28,175 bases of DNA from NCBI GenBank assembly GCA_020024595.1, contig JAHHTO010000013.1, positions 1 through 28,175 of the forward strand, written 5' to 3'. This stretch comes from Schaedlerella sp. GTDB taxonomy: Bacteria; Bacillota; Clostridia; Lachnospirales; Lachnospiraceae. Below the pieces are notes generated by a model, which worked only from the letters and a program-made list of their open reading frames with translations, had not been told where the DNA came from and did not search any database. Shown in pieces: positions 15,669 through 23,288 of this stretch (the stretch's first letter is position 1; the number at the start of each line of letters is the position of its first letter). The translations under genes and the position numbers were made by a program.

Positions 15669-16982
15669 CTATTCTACAATCGTTGCATTTGGATAGATGC
15701 GCTCGATACGTGCATCATCAAAATGCGTATCCAAAAATTCTTCCACTTGATTCTGCGGTTTTGGATGAATGGTTCTGGCACTGTATCGGGCAAGAGCCAT
15801 TCCGGATATGAGAATGTTACCAATCATCAACACGACCGCAATGGGGGTCAGTAGATATCCGATCTTTTTTGGAATCTTTTCAATCCAGCCAGATAATATC
15901 GGGTAAAGGATTTTTAGCCATACAACAGCGGCTATCCCCCAAAAGAAGCAATATAAAAGGTTGATTCTCCCGCCAAGATTAAAAGGAATCTTACTATAGT
16001 CCCAGAATACCGTGCCGAAGACCAGTTCGGTAAAGATACTGCAGATATATTCATAGGCTCCGCCGAGAAGGGTCCCATATATAAAGATATATCGATCGCT
16101 TCTTTTTCTGTATTTGTAGAGAATCGCCGTAAGAAATGCACATCCTAATCCCCAGACAATGCTAAATGGTCCGTATACGACACTGCTTCGACTCATCCAT
16201 ACATCGCTTGTGATTCTACAGAAGATAGTTTCTGTAATGTCTCCTAAAAAGGCTCCCAAAAAGAACAGCCAGATCAGTTTATATGTACAGCAGCCTTCTG
16301 CAAAGACAGTATTGCTTTTGGTCTTGGCAGGCGTGTGAAATACTGTGTTGCGCTCAATATTCGGATATGCTTTTTCTATACGCTTTGAGACTACTTTGGT
16401 TAAAACATTTCCGATATCTTCGGTGAAGTCCTGCATTTGTTCCACAAAACGTGCAGCACGGATGGAATGCTGTATCTGAAAGATGACAGCGATACAACAG
16501 AGGATGTCTGTCAACAAGAGGATGCTAAGTATGATTTCGAGAATGAAATTAACAGCTCCGGGAATCAGATTGCTAAGCTTTAATAATAGCGGATTTATAT
16601 AGCGGATGCAGACAACCGCAATGAGTCCGAAAAACAGCAGATGCAGCTGATTTAAATATCCCTGAAATTGAAAACGTGATTTACTGTAATCCAGCCATTT
16701 TCTGTTAAATATCTGTTCAAAAAGAAATCCCGTTACAAAAATGATGATGAATGCAATGATGCATCCACCCAGAAAAAGGAAGAATAGATGGTTTTTTAAT
16801 TCCGGGAGAAAGATGCTGTAAGCCATTCCGATGATTCCGTATATTGGACAAAGCGGAAGATTAAGAAAACCGGTATTGACAAACTTCTTTCTACGAAAGG
16901 CATTCGCGATAACGCCGGTACACCATCCGACAAAAGAATAACTAAAGAAAATCCAAAACAATTCATTCCATGTATAATACAT
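15669..16982 (-). CDS. CmpB-like multi-helix membrane protein (internal duplication)
   Basis: 437 residues with about ten to eleven membrane helices. It matches the family often called putative ABC-transporter type permease (CmpB, PF06541), for which no transport activity is established. The family pattern occurs twice: SYSFVGWCTGVIANAF, LPLCPIYGIIG, WLDYSKSRFQFQGYLN in the N-half, and GAFLGDITETIF, SSVVYGPFSIVWG, WDYSKIPFNLGGRINL in the C-half. So it appears to be a tandem duplication of the usual single unit, joined by a charged cytoplasmic linker (about residues 185-235). AAGGAG is 9 bases before the ATG. It stands alone, with an extended -10 promoter upstream and a shared terminator after it. 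Confidence 0.8.
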   Translation of the reverse strand: MYYTWNELFWIFFSYSFVGWCTGVIANAFRRKKFVNTGFLNLPLCPIYGIIGMAYSIFLPELKNHLFFLFLGGCIIAFIIIFVTGFLFEQIFNRKWLDYSKSRFQFQGYLNQLHLLFFGLIAVVCIRYINPLLLKLSNLIPGAVNFILEIILSILLLTDILCCIAVIFQIQHSIRAARFVEQMQDFTEDIGNVLTKVVSKRIEKAYPNIERNTVFHTPAKTKSNTVFAEGCCTYKLIWLFFLGAFLGDITETIFCRITSDVWMSRSSVVYGPFSIVWGLGCAFLTAILYKYRKRSDRYIFIYGTLLGGAYEYICSIFTELVFGTVFWDYSKIPFNLGGRINLLYCFFWGIAAVVWLKILYPILSGWIEKIPKKIGYLLTPIAVVLMIGNILISGMALARYSARTIHPKPQNQVEEFLDTHFDDARIERIYPNATIVE

Positions 16983-17034
16983 AATAAGTTTCTCCTTTGT
17001 ATATGATTTCGTCTTAGGAAAAGAACCTAGGAAA

Positions 17035-17043
17035 ATTATAGCA
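17035..17043 (-). promoter_or_regulatory. extended -10 promoter of the CmpB-like gene
   Basis: On the minus strand the sequence reads TG-C-TATAAT, identical in form to the extended -10 in front of the Mrp gene. The -35 (GAACGG at 17 bp) is poor. Confidence 0.5.
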
Positions 17044-17098
17044 CAAGTTCAATATGACCGTTCTTAAAATTTGATTCTTATTATCATAATTTTAAAAT

Positions 17099-17147
17099 AA
17101 ACAGTATATAACAGTTGACAACAGGTGTGTACTGTTATATACTGTTT
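17099..17147 (+). promoter_or_regulatory. GntR-operon promoter flanked by a perfect 16-bp inverted repeat
   Basis: A consensus TTGACA (17115-17120), 17 bp, TATACT (17138-17143). AAACAGTATATAACAG (17099-17114) and its exact reverse complement CTGTTATATACTGTTT (17132-17147) border the -35 box; the right arm covers the whole -10. Binding of the downstream GntR-family regulator to both arms would block RNA polymerase, so autorepression is the natural reading. Confidence 0.8.
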
Positions 17148-17166
17148 GTAGAGAAGGAGGGATTAT

Positions 17167-17541
17167 ATGAATTTGATTATCAATCATTCTTCGATGCAGC
17201 CTATATATGAGCAGATTGTCGGGCAGATCAAAACGAAAATTATGCATGGTGAATTGCAGGAAGAGGTGATGCTTCCGTCTGTTCGAACTCTCGCGAAAGA
17301 GTTGAAAGTTAGTGCATTGACAGTAAAAAAAGCATATGACGCATTGGAGGAAGAAGGATTTGTGAATACAGTACACGGCAAAGGGAGCTTTGTTACGAGC
17401 GCAAATCAGGAGATGATGTTAGAAGAGAAGAAGAAAGAAGTGGAAACGGATTTGGAACTGGCAATTAGAAAAGGAAAAAGCTGTGGAATGAGCAGTGAGG
17501 AAATACAGGAGTTATTTCAAATCATTTTGGAGGATGAGTGA
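17167..17541 (+). CDS. YtrA-type GntR-family transcriptional regulator
   Basis: 124 residues: an N-terminal winged helix (about 8-77) with the family hallmark PIYEQIVGQIKTKI, LPSVRTLAKELKVSALTVKK and GFVNTVHGKGSFV, then a short helical tail of about 45 residues instead of a large ligand domain. That short tail defines the YtrA branch, whose members usually sit first in an operon with ABC exporter genes and repress it. Here the ATPase and permease follow with 1-bp and 4-bp junctions. AAGGAGG (17154-17160) precedes the ATG. The perfect inverted repeat around its promoter is the likely binding site. Confidence 0.94.
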   Translation: MNLIINHSSMQPIYEQIVGQIKTKIMHGELQEEVMLPSVRTLAKELKVSALTVKKAYDALEEEGFVNTVHGKGSFVTSANQEMMLEEKKKEVETDLELAIRKGKSCGMSSEEIQELFQIILEDE

Positions 17542-17542
17542 G

Positions 17543-18391
17543 ATGTTAGTTTTAAAAAATGCTGAGAAACATTATGATAAATTTGATCTGAACTGTTCTT
17601 TGAAAGTACAGCCCGGATGTATTACAGGATTGATCGGAAAAAATGGTGCAGGTAAGACAACGGTATTTAAACTTGCCTTGGGATTGATTTATAAAGATGG
17701 CGGAACGGCTGAAGTATTTGGGAAACCAGCAGAACAGTTGAATGCAAGAGACAAGGAACAGATAGGAGTGGTTCTGGCAGATTCCGGATTTAGCGGATAT
17801 CTGATGGTTCAGGATCTGATCGTTGTTATGGAGAAGTTGTACCCTGTATTTCAGAAAGAGAAATTTATCCGTAACTGTGAGCGTTTTCAGCTTCCTCTGG
17901 ATAAGAAAATCAAAGAATTTTCTACAGGAATGAAACGGAGATTACAGTTATTGGCGGCTCTTTCACATGATGCAAAGTTGTTGATCCTGGATGAACCGAC
18001 TGCAGGAATGGATGTGATCGCACGAGAGGAACTCCTAAATCTGCTTAGAGAGTATATGGAGCAAGACGACAGGGCAATTCTGATCAGTTCTCATATTTCC
18101 AGTGATCTGGAGAATCTATGTGATGATTTATATATGATTGATGACGGACGAATTGTGATGCATGAAGAAACAGATGTGTTACTTAGTAATTATGCAGTAT
18201 TGAAGGTGACAGAAGAACAGTATGATAAGCTGGATAAGCAGCACTTGCTGCGATATTGGCAAGAGTCTTACGGATATAGCTGTTTGACAGATCAAAAGCA
18301 GTATTATCTTGAAAATTATCCAGAGATTGAGATAGAAAAAGGCAGTATTGATGAAGTAATAACAATGATGATTCGAGGTGAAAAGCAATGA
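17543..18391 (+). CDS. ABC transporter ATP-binding protein of the GntR-linked exporter
   Basis: A 282-residue cytoplasmic ATPase. Walker A is GLIGKNGAGKTT (about residues 31-42), the signature region is EFSTGMKRRLQLLAALS, Walker B is LLILDEPTAGMD, and the switch His is in SSHISSD. About 80 residues follow the nucleotide-binding domain. The start is placed at ATG 17543, 9 bases after GGAGG (17529-17533), one base after the GntR stop; ATG 17534 abuts that ribosome site and a frame from 17495 runs inside the regulator. Its stop overlaps the permease ATG (ATGA). Gene order resembles YtrA- and PmtR-controlled exporters, though only one ATPase/permease pair is present here. Confidence 0.94.
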   Translation: MLVLKNAEKHYDKFDLNCSLKVQPGCITGLIGKNGAGKTTVFKLALGLIYKDGGTAEVFGKPAEQLNARDKEQIGVVLADSGFSGYLMVQDLIVVMEKLYPVFQKEKFIRNCERFQLPLDKKIKEFSTGMKRRLQLLAALSHDAKLLILDEPTAGMDVIAREELLNLLREYMEQDDRAILISSHISSDLENLCDDLYMIDDGRIVMHEETDVLLSNYAVLKVTEEQYDKLDKQHLLRYWQESYGYSCLTDQKQYYLENYPEIEIEKGSIDEVITMMIRGEKQ

Positions 18392-19038
18392 AAGGAATGT
18401 TCATTAAAGATTTAAGGCTTTTAAGGGGACAGAAGCAGTTTTTTCTGATAGCTTGTGTGTTTGCGGCGATTTTTTTATTTGGCAGTAACCAATATTATTT
18501 TGGAATCACGTATTTAATAATTATGTTTGCAATGTTTACATTAAGCACCATATCTTATGATGAATATGATAATGGATTCCCGTTTTTGTTTACTCTTCCC
18601 ATCAGCCGGAAAGGATATGTAAGAGAGAAGTATGCATACTGCCTGGTAACATCTGGTATTGCATGGGGTGTTTTTACATTACTTACAGTGATGATGAAAG
18701 TTATAAAGGGACAGGTGGCAGAAATTCAGCCGCTTATTCTGACTTCAGTCGGAGCACTTGCAGCAGGAGTACTGATGATATCATTGATGATTCCTTTACA
18801 GTTAAAGTTTGGTTCTGAGAAACGCCAGATCGTAATGATCGTATGTTTTGCAGGCTTGTTTTTTTTAAGCTACTGTGGGGCAAAGGTGTTAAATAAATTT
18901 GGAGCAACCAGATTCGCAGCAAAGTTTGGAAATGTAACAATGAGTGGTATTGTTACTGCCGGAGTTATCATTGCAATCGTGATGACTGTGATTTCTTATC
19001 TGGTTGCGGTATATATTATGAACAAGAAAGAATTATAA
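18388..19038 (+). CDS. ABC-2 type permease of the GntR-linked exporter
   Basis: A 216-residue membrane protein with six predicted helices and no large outside domain (for example FFLIACVFAAIFLFG, ITYLIIMFAMFTLS, IVMIVCFAGLFFLSY, VTAGVIIAIVMTVISYLVAVY). The short conserved YDEYDNGFPFLFTLPISRKGYVREKY stretch, broken here as YDEYDNG then LPISRKGYV, is typical of small ABC-2 permeases paired with YtrA-type regulators. It begins in an ATGA overlap with the ATPase stop, so translation is coupled. A homodimer with two ATPase copies is the simplest transporter. Substrate unknown; antimicrobial or membrane-active peptides are the usual guess for such systems. Confidence 0.88.
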   Translation: MKGMFIKDLRLLRGQKQFFLIACVFAAIFLFGSNQYYFGITYLIIMFAMFTLSTISYDEYDNGFPFLFTLPISRKGYVREKYAYCLVTSGIAWGVFTLLTVMMKVIKGQVAEIQPLILTSVGALAAGVLMISLMIPLQLKFGSEKRQIVMIVCFAGLFFLSYCGAKVLNKFGATRFAAKFGNVTMSGIVTAGVIIAIVMTVISYLVAVYIMNKKEL

Positions 19039-19057
19039 ACTATAATAAAATCAATCG

Positions 19058-19080
19058 ATGATTGTCGTTTTGACAATCAT
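19058..19080 (+). terminator. hairpin downstream of the GntR-ABC operon
   Basis: ATGATTGTC (19058-19066) and GACAATCAT (19072-19080) form a perfect 9-bp stem with a 5-base loop, extendable by TCAAT/ATTGA with a small bulge. No T-run follows it directly. Confidence 0.5.
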
Positions 19081-19104
19081 TGAAAAAGAATTGAAAATTG
19101 ACCA

Positions 19105-19148
19105 AAAAATGAGAAGAGAATCCTGTTTTGGAAACTCTTCTCATTTTT
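19105..19148. terminator. bidirectional rho-independent terminator
   Basis: AAAAATGAGAAGAG (19105-19118) and CTCTTCTCATTTTT (19135-19148) are perfect complements with a 16-base loop. The A-run/T-run ends let it act on both strands, closing the GntR-ABC operon and the convergent LRR-SLH gene. Confidence 0.9.
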
Positions 19149-19157
19149 CATATCAAT

Positions 19158-20528
19158 TTACTGATAAACATTCAAAAAGCGATAAATAATCGTGGCGGTT
19201 ACAGCTCTGTTGGCATTACTCTGTGGATTTAGATAACCGTTATCTCCTGTAATCAATCCTTCAGCTACAGCCCACTGCATTGCCTCCTCTGCAAAAGTAT
19301 GCACGTTGCCAGCATCCGGGAAAGTACTCAAATCTGCACGTTTTGATGTATTATATCCTTTGGTACCTGCATAGCGGTACATCATCGTTGCAAGCTGCTC
19401 ACGATTCATATTGTCAACAGGTCCAAAGGTTCCATTATCATATCCACCTATGATACCAGTTTCTTTTGCCCATATAATTGCATCTGTGTAATAGAGCCCG
19501 GCTTCTACATCTGGAAACGGAGATGGAAGTGTAACGACTGGGGAACCTTCATAGCGATGCAGGATGATAGTAAACTGTCCCCTAGTCAGTAAATCTGCTG
19601 GTCCAAAATTACCACTTTCGTAGCCTGTCATTAGATGATGGGAGTACGCCCAGTTTACATATTTATAATACCAGTTATCAGGGCTCACATCATCGTAGTG
19701 GGCATTTTCGTATATGTGGAAGGGATAGTTGTTCCTCTGAGCATATTCCAATGCATAGGAGTCTTCATATACATATAACATTAAATCACTGTTGCAGCCA
19801 TAAAAGGCAGAACTGCCGATTATTTTTATACTGTTGGGAAGTTCGATAGACTGTAAATTGGTGCACATGGCAAAGGCGTTGTCATCAATCAAGGTCACAC
19901 CATAAGGAACAGAAATCTTTTTTAAGGCACTGCAGTTTGCAAAAGCGGAACGGTTAATATCGGTAATGTTTTCTGGAAGTATGATATTTTCTAAAGAAGT
20001 ACAGTCCATAAAAACATATTCATTAATTATAGTGAGATTCTTGGGCAGCCTGATTGATGTAAAGCCGCAATCGGTAAAAGCAGAACTGCCAATCCACGTA
20101 ACGCTGTCAGGAAGAACAATATCTGTTAAGGTGTCATTAAAGGCAAAGGCATAGTTGTAAATTGTAGTTATACTGTTAGGAATCACAACGGAGTTCAGGG
20201 GTGCTGTGAGTGTTTGTTTGGCAAAAGCCTCATTTCCGATGGTGCTGACTGTTCTGCCATTGATTTCGGAAGGAATTATGATATCAGATAAACCGCCTGT
20301 GTACTCCATAATAGCAATGGTCCCATCATTCTGAACAATGTAAGTATAGCCATCTGCTGTTTTTTCTGTAGTTCTGGTGACCTTAGAACTTTCAGTAAAT
20401 GTTTCTGTAAGATCTGAACCGGTTATATCTTCAGTTGGAATTTCTGTATCGGCTGCAAGAGCATTGAGTGATGCTGATTGCAAAATGAGTATAAAAGCAA
20501 AAATAAGAGCCGCTGTTTTTTTCTTCAT
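19158..20528 (-). CDS. secreted BspA-like leucine-rich-repeat protein with three SLH domains
   Basis: A 456-residue surface protein. A Sec signal peptide (charged MKKK, hydrophobic AALIFAFILILQ, cleavage near ALAA, about residue 26) is followed by a Thr/Glu-rich segment, then six to seven BspA-type (LRR_5) repeats (about 75-275) with the recurring pattern LP-x-(S/N)-(I/V/L)-T-x-I-(G/N)-x-x-A-F-x-x-C. Three S-layer homology domains end the protein (about 278-328, 337-388, 402-455), e.g. GYESGNFGPADLLTRGQF and GGYDNGTFGPVDNMNREQL. SLH domains normally tie proteins to secondary cell-wall polymers, and BspA repeats often mediate binding to host or bacterial ligands. AGGAG lies just upstream of the ATG. 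Ligand unknown. Confidence 0.92.
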   Translation of the reverse strand: MKKKTAALIFAFILILQSASLNALAADTEIPTEDITGSDLTETFTESSKVTRTTEKTADGYTYIVQNDGTIAIMEYTGGLSDIIIPSEINGRTVSTIGNEAFAKQTLTAPLNSVVIPNSITTIYNYAFAFNDTLTDIVLPDSVTWIGSSAFTDCGFTSIRLPKNLTIINEYVFMDCTSLENIILPENITDINRSAFANCSALKKISVPYGVTLIDDNAFAMCTNLQSIELPNSIKIIGSSAFYGCNSDLMLYVYEDSYALEYAQRNNYPFHIYENAHYDDVSPDNWYYKYVNWAYSHHLMTGYESGNFGPADLLTRGQFTIILHRYEGSPVVTLPSPFPDVEAGLYYTDAIIWAKETGIIGGYDNGTFGPVDNMNREQLATMMYRYAGTKGYNTSKRADLSTFPDAGNVHTFAEEAMQWAVAEGLITGDNGYLNPQSNANRAVTATIIYRFLNVYQ

Positions 20529-20631
20529 ACTATTTTCTCCTGTTCACATAAAGCTGTAGTAAATATTTTATATTTCACAATATATTCTATATGAAGCAAA
20601 GGAAAGTGTAAAGTGATGAATAAAAAATACT

Positions 20632-20820
20632 TCAATTAATAAACAATAAAAATGCGTACCGGCTTAATAGAATTCTAAGGCTGCCATCCTGCATAAGACC
20701 TTCTTTTAAACTTCCATGTGTATCAATTCAATTTGTAGCGCTAAGTGTTATTGCATCAAGTTGTCCACTACGAACCTTTTCAATAACCTTATCTTGATTA
20801 TGTTTACACAGTCTAATCAT
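20632..20820 (-). pseudogene. short reading frame with an in-frame TGA, possible gene remnant
   Basis: A minus-strand ATG at 20818-20820 has an unusually strong ribosome site just upstream (GAGGGGGGTGAG) and a promoter-like TTGAAT-17 bp-TATGAT lying within the repeat array. The first segment is 30 codons (begins MIRLCKHNQDKVIEKVRSGQ) and ends in TGA at 20728-20730; the same frame then runs on for about 31 more codons (IDTHGSLKEGLMQDGSLRIL) to a second TGA. I do not recognise the protein. It may be a real 30-residue peptide gene, or the start of a decayed gene divergent from the XRE regulator. Confidence 0.35.
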
Positions 20821-20848
20821 ATTCTCACCCCCCTCTTTTATATACTAT

Positions 20849-20914
20849 TAGTATACCGTAAGTATATCATAAGTACACTGATGGTGTGATTCAAGTATGC
20901 CAAAAGTATATCTT
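20849..20914. repeat. 11-bp phased repeat array upstream of the XRE regulator
   Basis: The core AGTATA (or close variants AGTACA, AGTATG) begins at 20850, 20861, 20872, 20894 and 20905, all in one 11-bp register; the unit at 20883 is degenerate (GGTGTG). The units read approximately AAGTATAtCat. The left end also forms TATACTATTAGTATA (20841-20855), and a palindrome AGTATACT lies at 20921-20928, just before the ribosome site. One site per helical turn on one DNA face suggests a cooperative protein-binding array, most likely for the XRE regulator. Confidence 0.65.
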
Positions 20915-20949
20915 TTTTGAAGTATACTCAATAAACAAGGAGGTTCTAT

Positions 20950-21303
20950 ATGGTTATATTAGGTGAAAAAATAAAAACTTTAAGAGTGTCACGAAATATG
21001 ACTCAAAGTGAACTTGCAGAAAAATTAAATGTAACAAAATCTACTGTTTCTTCTTATGAAAATGACTCCAGACAACCTTCTTATGAAGTATTAATAAAGA
21101 TTTCATCTTTATTTAATGTGACGATTGATAGCTTGTTAATGGGTAAAAGAAATGGAATATATTTAGATGTCCATAATCTTAATCAATTTCAAATAAAAGT
21201 TATATTAGATTTGTTGAACGTATTTACTATGGATAATATATCTAAACCAGTGATGAATGATAAAAAAAATGAAGGTGAAAGAGGAAAAAATGAATTATTT
21301 TAA
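20950..21303 (+). CDS. XRE-family (Cro/C1-type) transcriptional regulator
   Basis: 117 residues: an N-terminal HTH_3 domain (about 5-62) with IKTLRVSRNMTQSELAEKLNVT, then KSTVSSYENDSRQPS and LFNVTIDSLLMG, followed by a helical tail of about 50 residues ending in a highly charged, hydrophilic stretch. AAGGAGG (20937-20943) is 6 bases before the ATG. The 3' end overlaps the start of the next gene by 14 bases, so the two are translationally coupled. It is AT-richer than the surrounding genes. It probably binds the AGTATA array in front of itself and controls its own operon and perhaps the small minus-strand frame; the signal is unknown. Confidence 0.9.
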   Translation: MVILGEKIKTLRVSRNMTQSELAEKLNVTKSTVSSYENDSRQPSYEVLIKISSLFNVTIDSLLMGKRNGIYLDVHNLNQFQIKVILDLLNVFTMDNISKPVMNDKKNEGERGKNELF

Positions 21304-23134
21304 TATTTTTGTAAAGGTAATAAAAAAGATTTTTTTTGCATTAGAAGCGTTCGCTACAGTTTTGATTGGAGCGCTGGCAACACTCTTGTGGTGCAGTGCT
21401 TTATGGATGTTTCATACATGGCCAAAGTTGAACATGGATGAACTAATGTATCAATTAAATGCACCGATGGAAGGAACGAATCTCTCCATGGTGAGAGAAT
21501 ACATTAATTATTGCATTCCTGCAGCTGTTATTGTGATGTTACTGCTTATATTGGTACTTTTGACCGCCAGAAGAGGGGATGGATATCATAAGTTTGTTGT
21601 AGGAGTGGTTTTCTTTGCTGTATGTGTAAGTGCGGGAGTTGTTTATTATACGGGGAAGCGTCTGGATGTGAAGAATTATACAGCAAATCAGGGGACATAC
21701 TCCCCCTTTATTGATGACAATTATGTAAATCCGAAAGATACAGAAATCACATTTCCGGAGCAGAAAAGAAATCTGATATACATTTATCTGGAATCTATGG
21801 AAATCACTTATGCCGATAAGGAAAATGGTGGAGGATATGAGGTGAATTATATTCCGGAACTGACAGAACTGGCACAAGAGAATGAAGACTTTTCCGGTGA
21901 TAGTTTCAAGCTGAATGGCGGATATACAATGCCGTCCACAACATGGACGGTTGCAGGGATGTTTGCTCATTCTTCAGGATTGCCTTTGAGTATACCGGTG
22001 GGAGATAATTCCATGAATCAGCAAGAAACTTTTCTGCCCAAAGTGGTTGCCCTTGGAGATGTGCTGGAGGAAGCAGGATATAATCAGATGTTGCTCATTG
22101 GCTCAGATGCCACCTTTGGCGGTAGACGCCAGTTGTTTACAGATCATGGGGGATTTCAGATCAGGGATTATAATTATGCAGTTGAGAATGGTTGGATTCC
22201 ACCGGATTATAGAGTATGGTGGGGATATGAGGATAAAAAACTGTTTGAGTTTGCAAAGACAGAGTTGTTGGATTTGGCAGCACAGGATGAACCATTTAAT
22301 TTTACAATGCTTACGGTAGATTCTCATTTTGAGGATGGATATTATTGTGAAATATGTGAAGATGTTCATGATGGCAATGCATATGGAAATGTTCTTTCTT
22401 GCTCCAGTAAACAGATTACAGATTTTGTAAGATGGGTTCAACAGCAAGAGTTTTATGAGAATACAACCATTGTGATTACCGGAGATCATTTGACAATGGA
22501 CAGTGATTTCTGTGAAGAAGTCGATAAGAATCCAGACTATGATCGAAAGGTTTATACGACTTATATCAATTCGGCTGTTGAGACAGAGAATCCTGAATTG
22601 AGACGAGAGTATACAACGTTTGATGATTTTCCGACGACATTGGCGAGTATGGGTGTCCATATAGAAGGAAATCGACTGGGACTGGGAACGAATCTATTTT
22701 CAGATGAATATACCTTGTCAGAATTATACGGAAGGGACAGAGTAGAATCGGAACTTCGGAAAAAATCGAAACTAATGGAAGAATTCACTTCAGATATTGT
22801 AGTGGATGAGCCAAAAATAGTGGAGAATACGCCAAGTGCGGTGCTGACATTGAATGACTATGATTATACAGTAGGATATATGCCATTGCATATTAGTGAA
22901 ATTGATGATAAGGGCAAAGGAATCAGCGCGATCAATGTAGCTGTATGGGTGGAAGATGACCAGAGTGATATTCAGTGGATGCAGGCAGAACCTCAGACGG
23001 ACGATGATTATGTTATGAATATTAATATTCCGGATTTTGATTTCAAAACGGGAGATTATAAGATTACAGTTTATCTAGTAGACAGTCAGGGGGTTCAGCA
23101 TATGATTGGGAATACAATTGGACATGTAGAATAA
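21290..23134 (+). CDS. LTA-synthase/OpgB-like membrane phosphoglycerol transferase with C-terminal GBS_Bsp-like domain
   Basis: 614 residues from ATG 21290, which follows GAAAGAGG. Three N-terminal membrane helices (about 13-42, 73-93, 102-120) lead to an extracellular sulfatase-fold domain (about 158-480): IYIYLESMEITY with the metal-ligand Glu168, TTWTVAGMFAHSSGLP with the probable nucleophile Thr220, a DSHFEDGYY segment and the metal motif ITGDHLTMD. LtaS proper has five helices, so three fits the OpgB-like branch better. Such enzymes move phosphoglycerol from phosphatidylglycerol to teichoic acid or glycan. The last 100 residues (INVAVWVEDDQSDIQWM, then YKITVYLVDSQG) resemble a GBS_Bsp-like repeat, a cell-surface module. 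Exact acceptor is unknown. Confidence 0.85.
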   Translation: MNYFNIFVKVIKKIFFALEAFATVLIGALATLLWCSALWMFHTWPKLNMDELMYQLNAPMEGTNLSMVREYINYCIPAAVIVMLLLILVLLTARRGDGYHKFVVGVVFFAVCVSAGVVYYTGKRLDVKNYTANQGTYSPFIDDNYVNPKDTEITFPEQKRNLIYIYLESMEITYADKENGGGYEVNYIPELTELAQENEDFSGDSFKLNGGYTMPSTTWTVAGMFAHSSGLPLSIPVGDNSMNQQETFLPKVVALGDVLEEAGYNQMLLIGSDATFGGRRQLFTDHGGFQIRDYNYAVENGWIPPDYRVWWGYEDKKLFEFAKTELLDLAAQDEPFNFTMLTVDSHFEDGYYCEICEDVHDGNAYGNVLSCSSKQITDFVRWVQQQEFYENTTIVITGDHLTMDSDFCEEVDKNPDYDRKVYTTYINSAVETENPELRREYTTFDDFPTTLASMGVHIEGNRLGLGTNLFSDEYTLSELYGRDRVESELRKKSKLMEEFTSDIVVDEPKIVENTPSAVLTLNDYDYTVGYMPLHISEIDDKGKGISAINVAVWVEDDQSDIQWMQAEPQTDDDYVMNINIPDFDFKTGDYKITVYLVDSQGVQHMIGNTIGHVE

Positions 23135-23288
23135 ACAAGTGTCATAATTTATTTGATAATTAAACACATTTTTATCACAAATAGCGATTATGATAACTAT
23201 ATAAAATAAATATGCAGGTTGTGAGAGGGTAAAGGATATTACAATCTGTCGTATCAAGAGATAAAACATAGAGAAAGAAGGAGTTTGT

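Larger units (their letters stand above)
20529..20949. other. 421-bp AT-rich intergenic control region
   Basis: Between the LRR-SLH gene and the XRE regulator there is no long gene. The part nearest the LRR gene (20540-20630) is its presumed leader, with no clear promoter. The middle holds a short minus-strand reading frame broken by TGA (20632-20820). The right end holds the 11-bp repeat array and the start signals of the XRE gene. Confidence 0.7.

Noticed and set aside
15605..15811. Plus-strand 68-codon frame after copA
   Set aside because: It lies across the terminator hairpin and the 3' end of the CmpB-like gene, with no ribosome site.
20849..20914. Repeat array as a CRISPR
   Set aside because: Units are 11 bp and contiguous, with no spacers of CRISPR length and no cas genes.
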